64,000 bases of DNA, taken from positions 43,464,815 through 43,528,814 of the forward strand of contig CM055111.1 of assembly GCA_029204225.1 (NCBI GenBank). Direction: 5' to 3'. The notes under the pieces were generated by a model. That model made no database searches. It saw only the letters and a list, made by a program, of their open reading frames with translations, and had not been told where the DNA came from. Each line of letters starts with the position of its first letter. Position 1 is the stretch's first letter. This DNA comes from Diphasiastrum complanatum. Lineage: Eukaryota > Streptophyta > Lycopodiopsida > Lycopodiales > Lycopodiaceae. Both the position numbers and the translations under genes were made by a program. This document shows, piece after piece, positions 41,006 through 52,283 of the stretch.

Positions 41006-43004
41006 CTACATTAAAAAACAAGTCAATTCATTAGACAGTTGTATATGGACACATCGACTAAAAGCATTAGTGCAGAAGTTCAAAACATAACAGACAGAAG
41101 ATGCTACAGAATGCAACAATCAACCTCATAAAAAGTCATACCTTGACGACAACATCCATGCATTTAAGCTGAATCTTATTTGAAGCTCCAAAATGGAATT
41201 AATCTCAAACAATCAGCCAGCTAACAATTAGGCCTTATGGCTTATTTCTAGTCTATGAGGACCCAAATCAAGACCAATTCTACCTGTCCTAATTAGAGCC
41301 CAATAATAGCCAAATAATGAGTAAATTTCAATAATGACAAGTGAGACCACGTAATCAAACCATGTGTTCTGAATGTCTGATAAGAACAAATAATAATACA
41401 GCACCCAAGACCAGAGTATTTGTCCCAAATATGCCCATAATTCCTCCTCCTAAAAGAGATAGTGTATCCATCTTTGGCATGATGAAAATGCTGAAGGGGG
41501 GTGATAGTGCAAAATGAAATGAATTTGCAGCAAAATGAATCTCAATCAATGCTAAAAGTGATGAAGAATGCACATTTGATTGATCTAGATCCAAACTATG
41601 CGCTAAAACAAAACTAGTTATCAAAACTAGCTTATCTTGCTCCACAAATGGCACATAGATTTGATCAAACACTCCATAGAAAGGTTCAGTAAGCTTCCAA
41701 GACTTGTAATAAACTTCAGTACCTTCCAATCAATCCATTACATGCATAAGATCACTCGCATATCAAAGCTCTAACTCGCCACACAAAAACAATGTCAACC
41801 AAGTGAAAGATCTCGATTTTTCATCATCTATGACAAAATGTCATAGATGTCTACACATGTGCATCTTGGATTTATGGTTTAGGGTTACCCTTCAACCATG
41901 TCTGGCCTAACCCTAAAGTCAATACCCTAGAATAGGCCATCAACCCTAGAATTGACCTCAAGAACTCGAGATCCACCAACAAGGTAAACATGCTAAAAAT
42001 AGTCATACATTCTCTCTACAACGCTAATATACATTTTGTACTCATTAGTAAAGATGCCAATAGACCTCGTGTGAGGAATTTACATGCTTAGGCATAGGGC
42101 TAAGCATCTATACATGTGGCATGTGCCACATCATCACTTACAAGTGGAATAACAACAAACTAGTCAAGCTAGAATTGTGAAATTTCAATACAAAATGCAC
42201 CAAAGAATTAGATGCAAAATATCTATGCCATCTAAAAAGCTAGAGAATTGGAACTGTAACTCAACAACTACTTACTATGGATCAAATACATTTCAATGGA
42301 TGAGAATCTCAAATAATGCATCCATATGAACGAAATGGCTAAAGCATGCCATAAGAACTTTTTTGCACATAGATGGAAACCATGCCAACCACATGGACCA
42401 AGAATGATTCGAGATATAGATAGAGATTCAAATTCCATACATCCATAACATCCCCCTTGATAGAATGACAAAAGACCCATAGTAGCCTAGAGCAAGAGTA
42501 CCATACAGCTCCAAATACTGCTACATCACCATGGAAAAGCGGGTAATGATGGCTCAAACATGGAAGAGAAAAAAACAGAATAATCTTTATTTTCCAATAT
42601 TTTATCCCTGTAGCATAGATGCATGTTCCGTACCCTTTCAAGGACTATTTTTGGCTGAATAAGCAAGGAATAAAGAACGTGTTCCAAAAAAAAAGGCATG
42701 AAAATATACTAATAATTAAAAAACATTGAGGTCTCCAAACCCCAAGAGATTCCATTCAGTACAGAAATACAAAACATGAGCAAGAAGAGTTAAGGGCAGC
42801 TCAAAGAAAGGAGATAATGCCAAAACAAGTTGCATGCTCATTTCTTATTCACTAATAGGTAGTATTGTATGTTTATTTAGTGGTTCCATTATGTGTGTCA
42901 AAATTTCTTGTTAGTTTTTATTGTTTTGAATACCTATCACCATTTTTCACATGGATGATAGAATAGGCTATAATCAACAATTTAGGTCAATTCTTCTATA
43001 TCGA
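41006..43004. other. AT-rich sequence, no gene seen
   Basis: Probably S28 intron (upstream side). I searched the minus strand for the preceding S28 segment (HRYYG... to FRxYYQ) and did not find it. Confidence 0.5.
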
Positions 43005-43430
43005 TTTCTTGTTCAAGAAGAAATGAGATATCTAAGTCTCATGAATAGGGAAGATTCTCAAGAGCAAGGATACATCGCCAAAAAGCAGGGATAAAATTAC
43101 AAGAAAGGAGGAAAAGGCAAAAGGGACAAAGGAAAGCAAAAGCAACAATACAACCAAGAGGAACGAATTAAGACAACTCCGAAGCAAAAAGGTGATGGCT
43201 ATTCATGTGGTAAGTTTGGTCATTTAGCTTTTGAGCGTAAAAAGAAGCAATTTAACACGAAGAAACAATCAAGCAATAATGTAGACGGTGAGGAGAAGCT
43301 AATGAGAAGGCAAATGATTTGGTACTTGACCAAAATGAGCTCTTTTCACCATCAACATCATTTAGTGACAGTTTAGAGGAGGAAGACTATTGGTATATGA
43401 ATTCAGGGGCATCTAAGCATTTGACGTAGA
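43005..43430 (+). pseudogene. Copia-3: Gag end and protease start of a Ty1/copia relic
   Basis: Plus strand: LFQEEMRYLSLMNREDSQEQ (compare LFQEEMRRVNLSKREDFQE in Copia-2), a lysine-rich stretch, a degenerate knuckle (YSCGKFGHLAFE, about 43.2 kb), and YWYMNSGASKHLT followed by a stop (about 43.39-43.43 kb), where the protease active-site Asp is replaced by Asn. A short scrap with no LTR. Confidence 0.72.
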
Positions 43431-43479
43431 GTTAAAAATCAGATCATATGCTCTTACATACTCATGCTTCTCATACTGT

Positions 43480-43636
43480 TGTTCTTCTATTTTTTACGCT
43501 AGTCTTTTTTGGTTTAGATTAATTTTACTAGTTGCAAAGATGTTCCACACCTCCATGGCATGAACATACTTTATAATGTACTCTTTTCAGTCTTATGTAC
43601 TTTTGGGAACCTAAAAGACATAAATAAAGCTCTCTC
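43480..43636 (+). mobile_element. LINE 3' UTR scrap with (CT)4 tail
   Basis: Ends GTCTTATGTACTTTTGGGAA... AAAAGACATAAATAAAGCTCTCTCT; the hairpin position is 43590-43619 (outer GTCTT/AAGAC kept, inner stem eroded). LINE-I begins directly after CTCTCTCT. Confidence 0.75.
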
Positions 43637-46600
43637 TGATGATTGCCCTTGGGGATTACCGGAATTTCAAGGTTACGAGAGGTGGGTTTCAGTTTTTTGT
43701 CTAGAGCTAGATCTATGGGGCAGAGGTTCTGGTGGGGTGGCATGCCTATACGAAGACTCACTACAGCCTATCATTGATCTGATTCAACGAGATGAGCAGG
43801 CACGCTATCTTTGGATTCGGTTTCTTGGTCTGAGTATTGGACTTGACAAGGATGTATATTTGGTGGTTTGCTATTTTCCACCGGAGTCTTCGACATTTGG
43901 AGATAGTATGGGCTCTCCGTATGTTGATCTCTCTTCAGATTTTCTCCTTTACTCTGAGCGTGGTCATATACTTCTTGTCAAGGATTTCAATGCCAAGACA
44001 TCTTCTAGACAGACAATTTCATGTACACTAATGGCCTTTGAGGATACATACATGCCTTGGATAGTATGGATATGGGGATTGATAGGATATCTGCTGACAC
44101 TGGTGGCCCGGTCTCTTCTACTTGGTGAGGCTCATGAGCTTGCCATTGTAATGGTTTGTCTTGTTGGCCGAGTTCTGGTGACTATACTTGCCACCCTCAT
44201 AGTCATGGCCACAGTGTTATGGACTATTTCATGGGGTCACCATCTCTCATACCCTTTTTATTTGATTCATTGCCACCACAATATCTAATCATTCCTTTCT
44301 TTCCATCCATTTGGGCTTAGCATTGTCTTTCTCCATCTAATCTCTCTCCTGTGGAACATGCTCCGAGATACACATTTAGCCATGCATACAAACCCCTCTA
44401 TCAAGAAGCTCTCTCTTTCATACTCCGAAGCTTCCCAAGATAGCCCGCTCCACTCCCAAGCATCATTTCTCACTGCAGCTCTTCAAACTTCATACTATTG
44501 CTTCCATGGCTTTCCCATCCAAACCTCGTAAATACTCCACACGTTCCAATTTACGTCACCCTCACCAACCTTGGTATCATGATATATGTAAACAACTTTA
44601 TCTACAAGTCATTTATGCACAATCTTCAATTTCTCATCATCTTTGTTATATCAAACGTTTATACAATTACACTTGTCATTACAAAAAAGCATTCCTATGA
44701 GACTCTGAAGGGAAGCGCCTTGTTGATCTTCTTTGCAACTCCTCTTCTGGTGCTTTCTAGCATGAGTTCATCCTATGGCCCCACCTTCAATACTGAGAGA
44801 TTTGCGTCGTTGGACTGAGTATGCCACATCACTCTACACCCTTCCCACATATCCAATTGTGATATCTCCTCGCCCCTCCACCTATGATATCATAAGTAGA
44901 TCTACCATAAGTATGAGATACACAAGCAAACTGACAAAAACCATGATAAACTGGCTAAAATCGACATCACCCATATTGCTATGGAGAAAGCCAATACTAA
45001 TGGATCTTAGCAACATGCAAGTGGAAGTACTGATAGAACACCCACTTGGAAGCTTATCCACCACCATGAAGAGAACGGATTGATCTCCACCAAATTGTCA
45101 ACGAAAAGCTTCCTAGCTCCAATCCCTTCGATCTTTGTAAGCCTTGCTCTGATACCACTGTAAGGAGAAGCACATCCAAGATCCTGCTTACAAAAGACAC
45201 ACAAAGGAATGACAGTGGAGCCAAACCACCCAACCATCCAGATGCTACTGATCAATCTCCAATAGTGTCTCCCCCATGCTAGGGAATAGGATGCAGGTGT
45301 AGAGAGAGTAACCTGACAATGAAATCTCACAACAAGAATCGGAGTAGGGCGAGGTTCTCCAAGAGGAAAATAGCCCTTGCTTTACCTATGCATGTGCCCA
45401 TGCAAGCATACAATATTCCCATACATGCAGTTCATTACTATTGATACTCTACACCATGCCAATAGCCGTCGTCCTAACCCATGCAATAGCCCCACATGCC
45501 ACAAGATGTGTGACTGGGTCCTCTCAAGGTCATTAATGAATTACATTACTGGCCTATTTCGGAATAACGATGCGTAACCAATAATCTTGCGTACTAGAGT
45601 ACCGGATACCCAAGTCTAGATTTATGCCAAATCCTATATACGGGACATGGACGTAACACCGGTGATCCCATGAAGCCTAATAGCTATTATACCACTATGA
45701 TTGGTCACATTGTGGCTAAGCAATATGGCAGTATCATTCAGACAATGATTAGTAGTGAGGCAGACATGCCTTGGGTTAGGCCGGTTTCAGGACACAACAT
45801 TCCACTACTGATCATGTGTTCACACCTCGTGCTATCATTGAGGAAGCCATGTCCATAAATGAGAGAATTTGCTGCTGTTTTGTAGATTTCCGAAAACCTT
45901 TTGACTCAGTCCTGGGACACATGCTCATCCAGAGGTTGAGGCATTTTGGCTTTTCTACTAATACCATATTGGTTGTCATGGCACTATATGAGCAAGTTTG
46001 GGGATCTTTCAAGCTTCATCACCAAGGTGAAGGTCATAAGCTATCATGGTGCTCCCATGATTTTGGTCTCTTATGTACGTATGGCATGGCTATTTCGAAT
46101 TTACCCAACATGTGTGGCCTTGATTATGTGTGAAATGTTCCTACTCCGTAAAGATATATGTCAGAGAGGTCAATATGGACAACAGGACCCCCAAACCCAT
46201 ATCACCTTTTTCTCGAGGAGATGCACCAAAGTAGACCTTGAGGTTGAGACATTGTCCAAGGACAAGTCGAATATTTCTTCTCGAGACCTTCACTGGGACC
46301 GACGACAGTGTATTGCTTCGACACCGAGCTTCATGGCTACCATGAGACTTTGTAGATCTAGGGCTCATGCAAGTAGGCCCATTGTTTCCTCTTAGGAACC
46401 GGCATCATTATCTATCCTTGCTTTCTTTGGCAAGGGTCCTTTGTGACTTGCTATGTCATACAATTTTGCTTTATTGTTGTACAGCTATAGTTATACTACA
46501 TTCCATTGTATCATCTCTCATATCTACCAATCATGAGAGTAAAGCATGGATCTGTTAGGTTTTGCTAGTTTGATCCTTTTATCTAGTAGTTCTTTGTTTC

Positions 46601-46690
46601 TGAAGAAATTTATATGCTCCCTTTAGCATTTATCAAACTTGAGATGTACTTTCTTGGTCTTATATGCCTTATGGCAATAAAAGACATTGA
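43637..46690 (+). mobile_element. LINE-I: L1-like LINE, endonuclease to 3' UTR, with an LTR inserted
   Basis: Open frame to 44288 covers the AP endonuclease: RGSGGVACLYEDSLQPIIDL, VYLVVCYFPPESSTFGDSMG, LVKDFNAKTSSRQ (where GDFNARTA is usual, so the catalytic Asp-Phe-Asn is kept but Gly is Lys). Then IVISPRPS (44.86 kb), the LTR remnant 44886-45658, and the RT continues with GDPMKPNSYYTTMIGHIVAK and CCCFVDFRKPFDSV (45.9 kb). RT core and knuckle are mostly deleted. It ends with the 3' UTR hairpin 46657-46685 (TGCC/GGCA, outer GTCTT/AAGAC). 5'-truncated at the CT tract of the preceding scrap. Confidence 0.83.
44886..45658 (-). mobile_element. LTR retrotransposon remnant inside LINE-I
   Basis: LTR of 500 bp at 45159-45658 (TGTTACGTCC... 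to ...CTCCTTACA on the minus strand), primer site TGGTATCAGAGC at 45146-45157 one base inside, then about 260 bp of leader down to 44886. LINE-I coding sequence resumes on both sides, so this is what is left of an insertion whose other end was deleted. Confidence 0.77.
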
Positions 46691-47165
46691 TAGGTTTCAG
46701 GACTGGATATTCTACTACGGATCAGATTTTATCTTGAGATGTATCATTGAGGAGGCTAAGCATAGGAAGCAGCGAATTCATTGTTGCTTTGTGGATTTCC
46801 GCAAGGCTTTTGACTCTGTATCTAGACACCTTATGCTCAGCGCCTGGTCTCACTTGGTTTTTCACAGAAGGTTAGTGCTTCTATTACCACCTTATATGAG
46901 AGGGTTTTGGCTAGACTCGGAGATGGGACAGGATGGTCACCTCCGATCCACAGTACAGTTGGTGTGAAGCAAGGGTGCCCCCTTTCTCCTACTCTTTTTG
47001 CTCTCTACATTGATGATTTCAAGCAGATAATCAAAGAGGAGGGTGGTGATGGCTGTCCTCTTGCAGATATTGTCATACCTATTCTATTATATGATGATGA
47101 TATTGTCCTGTTATCTACCTCAGCCAGAGGGCTTCAGAGACTTACTAATAAATTTTACAGTTTTT

Positions 47166-48020
47166 AGGACAATAATGATTGTACTTTACAATCATAGAGA
47201 GTTATTGGTTGCTTAATCAATGAACCTATCAAGTTCTACACATTCGATCTTGATCTAGATTCACTACACTTGGATTTAAGCAAGAGCAATGGATCAACAC
47301 ATCATTTTTTTTAGTGAGAGCGGCTTCACACGTGTGGAGTACTGTAGTCCACTGTACGGCCTGCACCTGAAACAACAAGTACAATGATACTAGATAGCAA
47401 TCATGCATAAAAATCACAAGACAAATGACTAGAAATCTCACAAAAGTGTAGAGTGCAAAAGTCTCATCAATTTTCTTAGCAAAATGATGATCCTTTTATG
47501 GATCAAGTACATCCATGAGTCTGGTACAGTCCAGCGGGCCTTCACACGTGTGAAGAGTGCCACATCACTCAGATCTATCCATTTTATCCATCCTTGATCC
47601 TTATCCAATAGTTGACCTTCTAGAATATGACTAAAATCCAAAAAGCTAGTCTCCTAGAATATAGGAATATTCCCTACAAAATAGGATCTAAGGAAAATGG
47701 TCAACTCTTATCTTCTAGTACTCTATACACACGTGTGAACATCCACTTGCCATGTGGGAGCATTTACTCATGCACATGCAAGGAAAAGCTAATTTGTAGG
47801 TGACTAGTCAACTTGACTAAAAACTAGTCATTTCATGTTCACACTAACTAGAATGATACAAAATCAATTTGGATATATACAAACATGAAAAGTACATCCT
47901 TTCACACGTGGGAATAGGCTCCACACGTGTGAAATCATATCATCAACATATTCTAATGTTTGATCAATATTTACATGAACCAATGTCAAGTGAGAAGTGA
48001 CAATTTTCAACACTTACATG
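47166..48020. mobile_element. 855-bp insertion with repeated CACACGTGTG palindromes
   Basis: Flanked by GTTTTT at 47160-47165 and 48021-48026. Removing it with one copy restores the LINE frame FYSF-CQKWGLTVNISKTK. No coding sequence. CACACGTGTG occurs at 47327, 47543, 47728 and 47922, and a shorter CACACGTG at 47903. On the minus strand it starts near TGTAAGTGTTGAAAATTG, so a solo LTR is possible, but clean TG...CA ends were not demonstrated. Confidence 0.75.
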
Positions 48021-49497
48021 GTTTTTGTCAAAAGTAGGGTTTGACGGTAAATATCTCTAAGACTAAGATCATGGTGCTCAACACCAATAGGTAGCATATG
48101 CGGGACAACATTTTTTATTATGATGGACAGCAGTTGGAGATAGTTGCCTCTTACACTTATCTCGGAGTTCTTTTTCCTCGTCCTCTGCTTATCTTTAGAC
48201 CTGCATCCACAGCTCGATTGCGTAAGGGGCACACAGCCATTGTTCAAATGGAGAGACTTTGTACTGCCCTTTATATTCATGATCCTGCTACACGATGTTT
48301 GCGCTTTTTTATTATTGTCTCTCCGGTGGCTATGTAATCAACGAAGGCTTGGTAACCTGGGCTCTCTACGGGTACATGGAGAGACATTACTCGATTGCAG
48401 ATTCTCAAGCTTGGCTAGATGATCCGTGCGTAGGGCGTAGGCATGATATTATACTAGCAGAGTTTGCATCTCCACCTATGGTTGTTGAGGCTACGTTCCG
48501 GAATCATGTTTTGACATAGTCTAGCCGATATGGATACTTCCAGGTATCTAGTTGCTGCTTACAGTTCATCTCATTCTATTGCTAGTTAGCAGGCTAAGTC
48601 GTCATGGTTTGAGGATGTCTCTGAGTTTCTTGGCAGATGGGGGATATCTATATCAGCTCTCTCTAATGGGACTCATACCTATATTCGGCGTCAGCTTTAT
48701 CGCAGTTATATTCAGACAGTGTGGTCACAGCCAGATCCAGAGAGGGTCAAGATGCATTTTTACGGCACTCATCTCCTACAACTAGATGATATGGTGTTAC
48801 CTACTCTACAGTCATATCTTTCACAGACTTTATCATATGGTCTTTGATACCGTATTGGGCAGCTTCGTGTCTCCTCACATCAGCTTGCTATTGAGACAGG
48901 CCATTATACTAACACACCCAGACCACAGCGGATTTGCCAGTTATGCTCAATGCAGGAGGTAGAGGATAAGTCACATTTCATTTTCAGATGTCCTATATAC
49001 TATGAGATCCGAGGCCATTATTGTTGTCTTTATAGAGACACTCCTCTCTCCCTTGGCTCTTTCTTGGCATATCCAGACCCTAGGTGTGTGGGACTCTTAT
49101 TGAGAGAGACGTTGACATGGCAGAAGGCTGTGAAGACTCAGCGGCCACCTACCAGGACCAAGACGTGCAGTCCATTCATCACCGTCAACCAAAGCCTCAC
49201 GACGGCCTTCAACATTTTACCGCACTCGTCAGCCTCGAGTGCGCACCTCACAGCCTATCACTCGCTTTTTCAGATCAGCCACTCAGTGATTTTGGTTCTT
49301 CTTTAGTTGTTTGCCTCAGCAGAGCGGGTGGTTAAGCTCTTGCATTTGTACCTCAGCAAAGCGGGAGGTTAAAAAGTTTTTGCATCTCCTTCTTGCATGA
49401 TGAGAGATTGTTGATTTGTTTGTAATTAGTTGACTGTTGGTAGAGAGATAGCTTTTTGAAATACGTCCTCATTTGGACATTGCTCCTACTGTACTTT

Positions 49498-49527
49498 GTC
49501 TTTTGTGCCTACGGGCACTAGATAGAC
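49498..49527 (+). other. LINE-J 3' UTR stem-loop
   Basis: Outer GTCT/AGAC, inner GTGCC/GGCAC closing a TACG loop. C(UACG)G belongs to the very stable UNCG tetraloop class. Confidence 0.72.
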
Positions 49528-49533
49528 ATTAAT

Positions 49534-49536
<3 letters not shown>

Positions 49537-49610
<74 letters not shown>
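49537..49610. repeat. (CT)n between LINE-J and LINE-K
   Basis: 37 perfect CT units. Directly follows the LINE-J tail AATAAA and directly precedes the first base of LINE-K-side sequence at 49611. Confidence 0.97.
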
Positions 49611-49613
<3 letters not shown>

Positions 49614-49689
49614 ACTGGCTCTATGGCTCCTCGCGGATCAGTCCCTCCTCGCGCCACAGCCCCTCTTCCTCCACGTCGGACCACCCGCT
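49611..49689 (+). mobile_element. LINE-K 5' piece (Pro/Arg-rich, before the Gypsy-4 insertion)
   Basis: Begins right after (CT)n. Open frame GSMAPRGSVPPRATAPLPPRRTTR runs into the Gypsy-4 target CCGCT and resumes at 56321. Assignment to LINE-K rests on position and on the (CT)n junction; the sequence itself is only a basic Pro-rich stretch. Confidence 0.5.
49685..49689. repeat. Gypsy-4 target-site duplication (CCGCT), left copy
   Basis: CCGCT at 49685-49689 and 56321-56325. Confidence 0.95.
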
Positions 49690-50047
49690 TGTTACGAGCT
49701 CGTAACCAGTGCCGAACCCTAGAGAACACAGATAGGTCAGATACCACAGTCAGGGTCGTGTCCAGCGTACATGACCAACAGGGCAAGACAGTGTGAGTAG
49801 TGTGCCCCAGCACGGTCCATAGCCATGGCGGGCCTAACACAGCCTAGGGACCCTGTCACCAGGATAGGGCCCCCAGTTGGGTCCCGACGTGCAGTCGGCC
49901 ACGTCAGTGCCACGTGGCCGACACTTGGCAGTAGCATGCTACCAGTCCTCACACTGGGCTAGGAGGGGCTTACTCTATATCAGGGAGTAGGCAAGGTTGG
50001 GTGGCTCAGTTAGTGTTTGCCCTACTGTGGTGTTAGGACTTATTACA
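49690..50047 (+). repeat. Gypsy-4 5' LTR
   Basis: 358 bp, TGTTACGAGCTCGTAAC... to ...TTATTACA. Contains a 16-bp perfect palindrome at 49691-49706 and an 11-bp-stem inverted repeat with CACGTG at 49894-49922. Confidence 0.96.
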
Positions 50048-50048
50048 C

Positions 50049-50061
50049 TGGTATCAGAGCC
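50049..50061 (+). promoter_or_regulatory. Gypsy-4 primer-binding site
   Basis: TGGTATCAGAGCC, one base after the LTR end, complementary to initiator methionine tRNA. Confidence 0.95.
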
Positions 50062-50827
50062 ATCTCCTTCTGTGGGAATTTAGGAGCAGCAGTAGAGAAA
50101 GCTATCAGAAGATAGGAAGTGTTTCTCAGATTCTCAGAGAGGAATAGAGGAGGAGGATCGCTGTAGATGCAGCCTTCAAACCTTTGAAATTCACTGAGAA
50201 ATTACAGTGGTAAGGAGTCAAATTCCATGTACAGGTAACTCGCTGGAAGGGCAGCTATCCATCGCTGATTTCAGAGACCTTTTTAAAGATTTCCAGCGGA
50301 AATAGAGTAGGAAATAGCAAGTAGACCCATCGCTGTACATACAGGGATCTACTTCTGTTTTCAAAGTGCAATTTCAGTAGAGCTGAGCGGATTTCAAGCT
50401 GAGATTTCCCAGCAGGGTCAGCGCTGCCAATACTTCTGAGTTTTCAGATTTCTGACAAATTTTTGGGCCCTAACTTGGAAGATTTGGAGCAATAGTACTT
50501 CGAACAGATCAGCGAGTAGGGGACTTCTGAAATTTCAGAATTCAGAAGTGCTTTCGGACTTCAACTTTGCTTTCTTGTGGACGAGCTACTATCCTCAAAG
50601 AACCGGGAAATTTGGCACCGTTTTGAAGCTTCAAACTGGCATTTTTCGGGACAACAGGTCTGAAAGCAGTGCAGGAAGAGCTGAAAGGGCTTTTCTTGAT
50701 TCTCTCTGTGGAAGTACAGTCCTCAGAAACAGCTAAGTCATCTTTCCTTTTCCTTGTACAGTTGTAAATTAGTCTTTTAGACTTTTTTTCCTTCAGAAGT
50801 TAAGGTAACTCTCTTTCAGTCCCGAAG

Positions 50828-52210
50828 ATGACCACTCCTCAGGGACCTGATCAACCCCAGGAGAGAGGCTTCGACGAACTTGAAACAGAAGCCTTGGCTT
50901 ATAGAAAAGGGAAGAAACCCATGGAAGTGGAAGAACAGGAACAGTTCGCCGAAGAACTCGACGAACTGGTTACCAAGGAGCAGTTTCTCCAATTGGTAAC
51001 AGAAGTGGATGAACTGAAATTGGCATTAGCCAATTTCAAGTCCAGTGTGGACGACTCGTTCGCTGAACTCAAAAGCTTGATTTTGAGTTCCGCGAAAGGA
51101 AGCCTTCCCTCCACTTCTCAGTTATCCCCTTCTCCACTTCCATCAGTTTCGGGTGAGACTTTACGGTCTCACCCCAGTGTTTTTAAAGATTTAAAACCTC
51201 CTACTTTTAATGGGGAAGAGAAGGATAGAAATGCAGATATTCTACAAACCTTCCTCAGCAAATGGAAGAACATTCATGCTCTTAAACAGACCCCTGACCA
51301 TTTGCAAGCAATTGAGGCCAGTCTTTCTTTAGGGCCTATGGCCTATAAGTGGTGGTTAAATCTCCAGGAGACTGGGCAGACTCCCCGGTCATGGAAAGCT
51401 TTTGAAGAAGCTTTCCTAAGAGAATTTCTACCAGAAAATGAACTGGATAGAGCCTAGGAAGCCTGGGAAAGAACAGTAATGGATAAATCCCTCATCCAAT
51501 ATATCTCGCAGTATCGAGAAGCAATTTTAAAGATTAAAAATATGGATGACTATCAGAAAATCAGGGGATTTGTCCGTGGCCTCAAAGATGAATATAAAGT
51601 AGAGGTCCAGAGAAACTCGCCTACTACCCTTGAGCAAGCTCTCAGATATGCTCAAATCTATGATGATTCAGTTGGTAGGAAGAAGGCGAGACAACAGCCA
51701 CTTTCTGAGCAGCCCTCTCAGAAAGACTTTCAATATAAAAAGAAATTTTTAAAAAGAAAGAAAGAAGACAAATTTAAAAGTGAAGCTCCTCAGAAACGCC
51801 CTTCACTCATACAGCCCTTAAAACCAGATGATTTTGAGAAAGCCAAACAAGAACGTTTGTGCTTTGTGTGTATGGGCAAGGGACACACAGTCAGACAGTG
51901 TCCCAAGGGGCCTTTCACTAAAAAAGATAAGAAAGATAAAAAACAAGTTCATCTTGTTCAGACTGTATGTTTCCCCAGTGACTCGGCAGCTTCCGAGATC
52001 AAAGTGTATCATGAAGATCATGAACACTGTTGCCAGCTGACCTCTGCAATGCTAGCGAGACCCTTCAGCTTTGGGCCCCATGACCTAGTACGTATGCATG
52101 GGAAAGTTGGTAACCAGTCAGTAAGAGTCATGGTTGATGATGGGGCAACCCATAATTTCATCAACCACACCCTGGTTAAAAAGCTTAAACTACCAGAAGT
52201 ACCTAGTTAG
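50828..52210 (+). pseudogene. Gypsy-4 Gag and protease, interrupted by TAG stops
   Basis: Start ATG 50828 (MTTPQGPDQPQERGFDELET). An acidic N-terminal part is followed by the capsid-like region LKPPTFNGEEKDRNADILQT and LQAIEASLSLGPMAYKWWLN. TAG at 51455-51457 stands where Gypsy-5 has TGG. The frame continues from 51479 with MDKSLIQYISQYREAILKIK, a Lys-rich basic stretch, the knuckle CFVCMGKGHTVRQC (about 51.87 kb) and the protease core VMVDDGATHNFINHTLVKKL (about 52.15 kb; DDGA where D(S/T)GA is usual). TAG at 52208-52210 stands where Gypsy-5 has CAG. Confidence 0.9.
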
Positions 52211-52283
52211 CATAGGTACATAGTTTCATTAGCTAAGGGTGAAGATAAAAAAATATGGGAAACTATGGTAAGTAAGTTAAATC

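Larger units (their letters stand above)
46691..49536 (+). mobile_element. LINE-J: L1-like LINE (RT to tail) with an 855-bp insertion
   Basis: Begins directly after the LINE-I 3' end, inside the RT (FRKAFDSVSRHL, 46.8 kb). VGVKQGCPLSPTLFALYIDD follows, with the active site as YDDD instead of YADD (about 47.09 kb), so it is catalytically suspect. Interrupted at 47166-48020, then FCQKWGLTVNISKTK-type sequence, VASYTYLGVLFPRP (48.14 kb), the knuckle CQLCSMQEVEDKSHFIFRC (48.94-48.99 kb), and a basic C-terminus ending TSQPITRFFRSATQ and TGA at 49287-49289. The 3' UTR has the hairpin 49498-49527 (GTGCC/GGCAC, loop TACG), AATAAA and (CT)n. Confidence 0.86.

Noticed and set aside
41142..41168. Possible tiny S28 exon upstream of exon A (cag acceptor, CTTAAATGCATGG..., gtatga donor, minus strand)
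   Set aside because: Splice-like ends, but the nine encoded residues (LKCMDVVVK) do not fit the expected segment before exon A, which should end in an FRxYYQ-type sequence.
41228..42641. Minus-strand hydrophobic open frames (66-124 residues) that look like membrane segments
   Set aside because: AT-rich intron sequence gives Phe/Leu/Ile-rich frames by chance; no motif or splice support, and wrong content for the S28 N-terminus.
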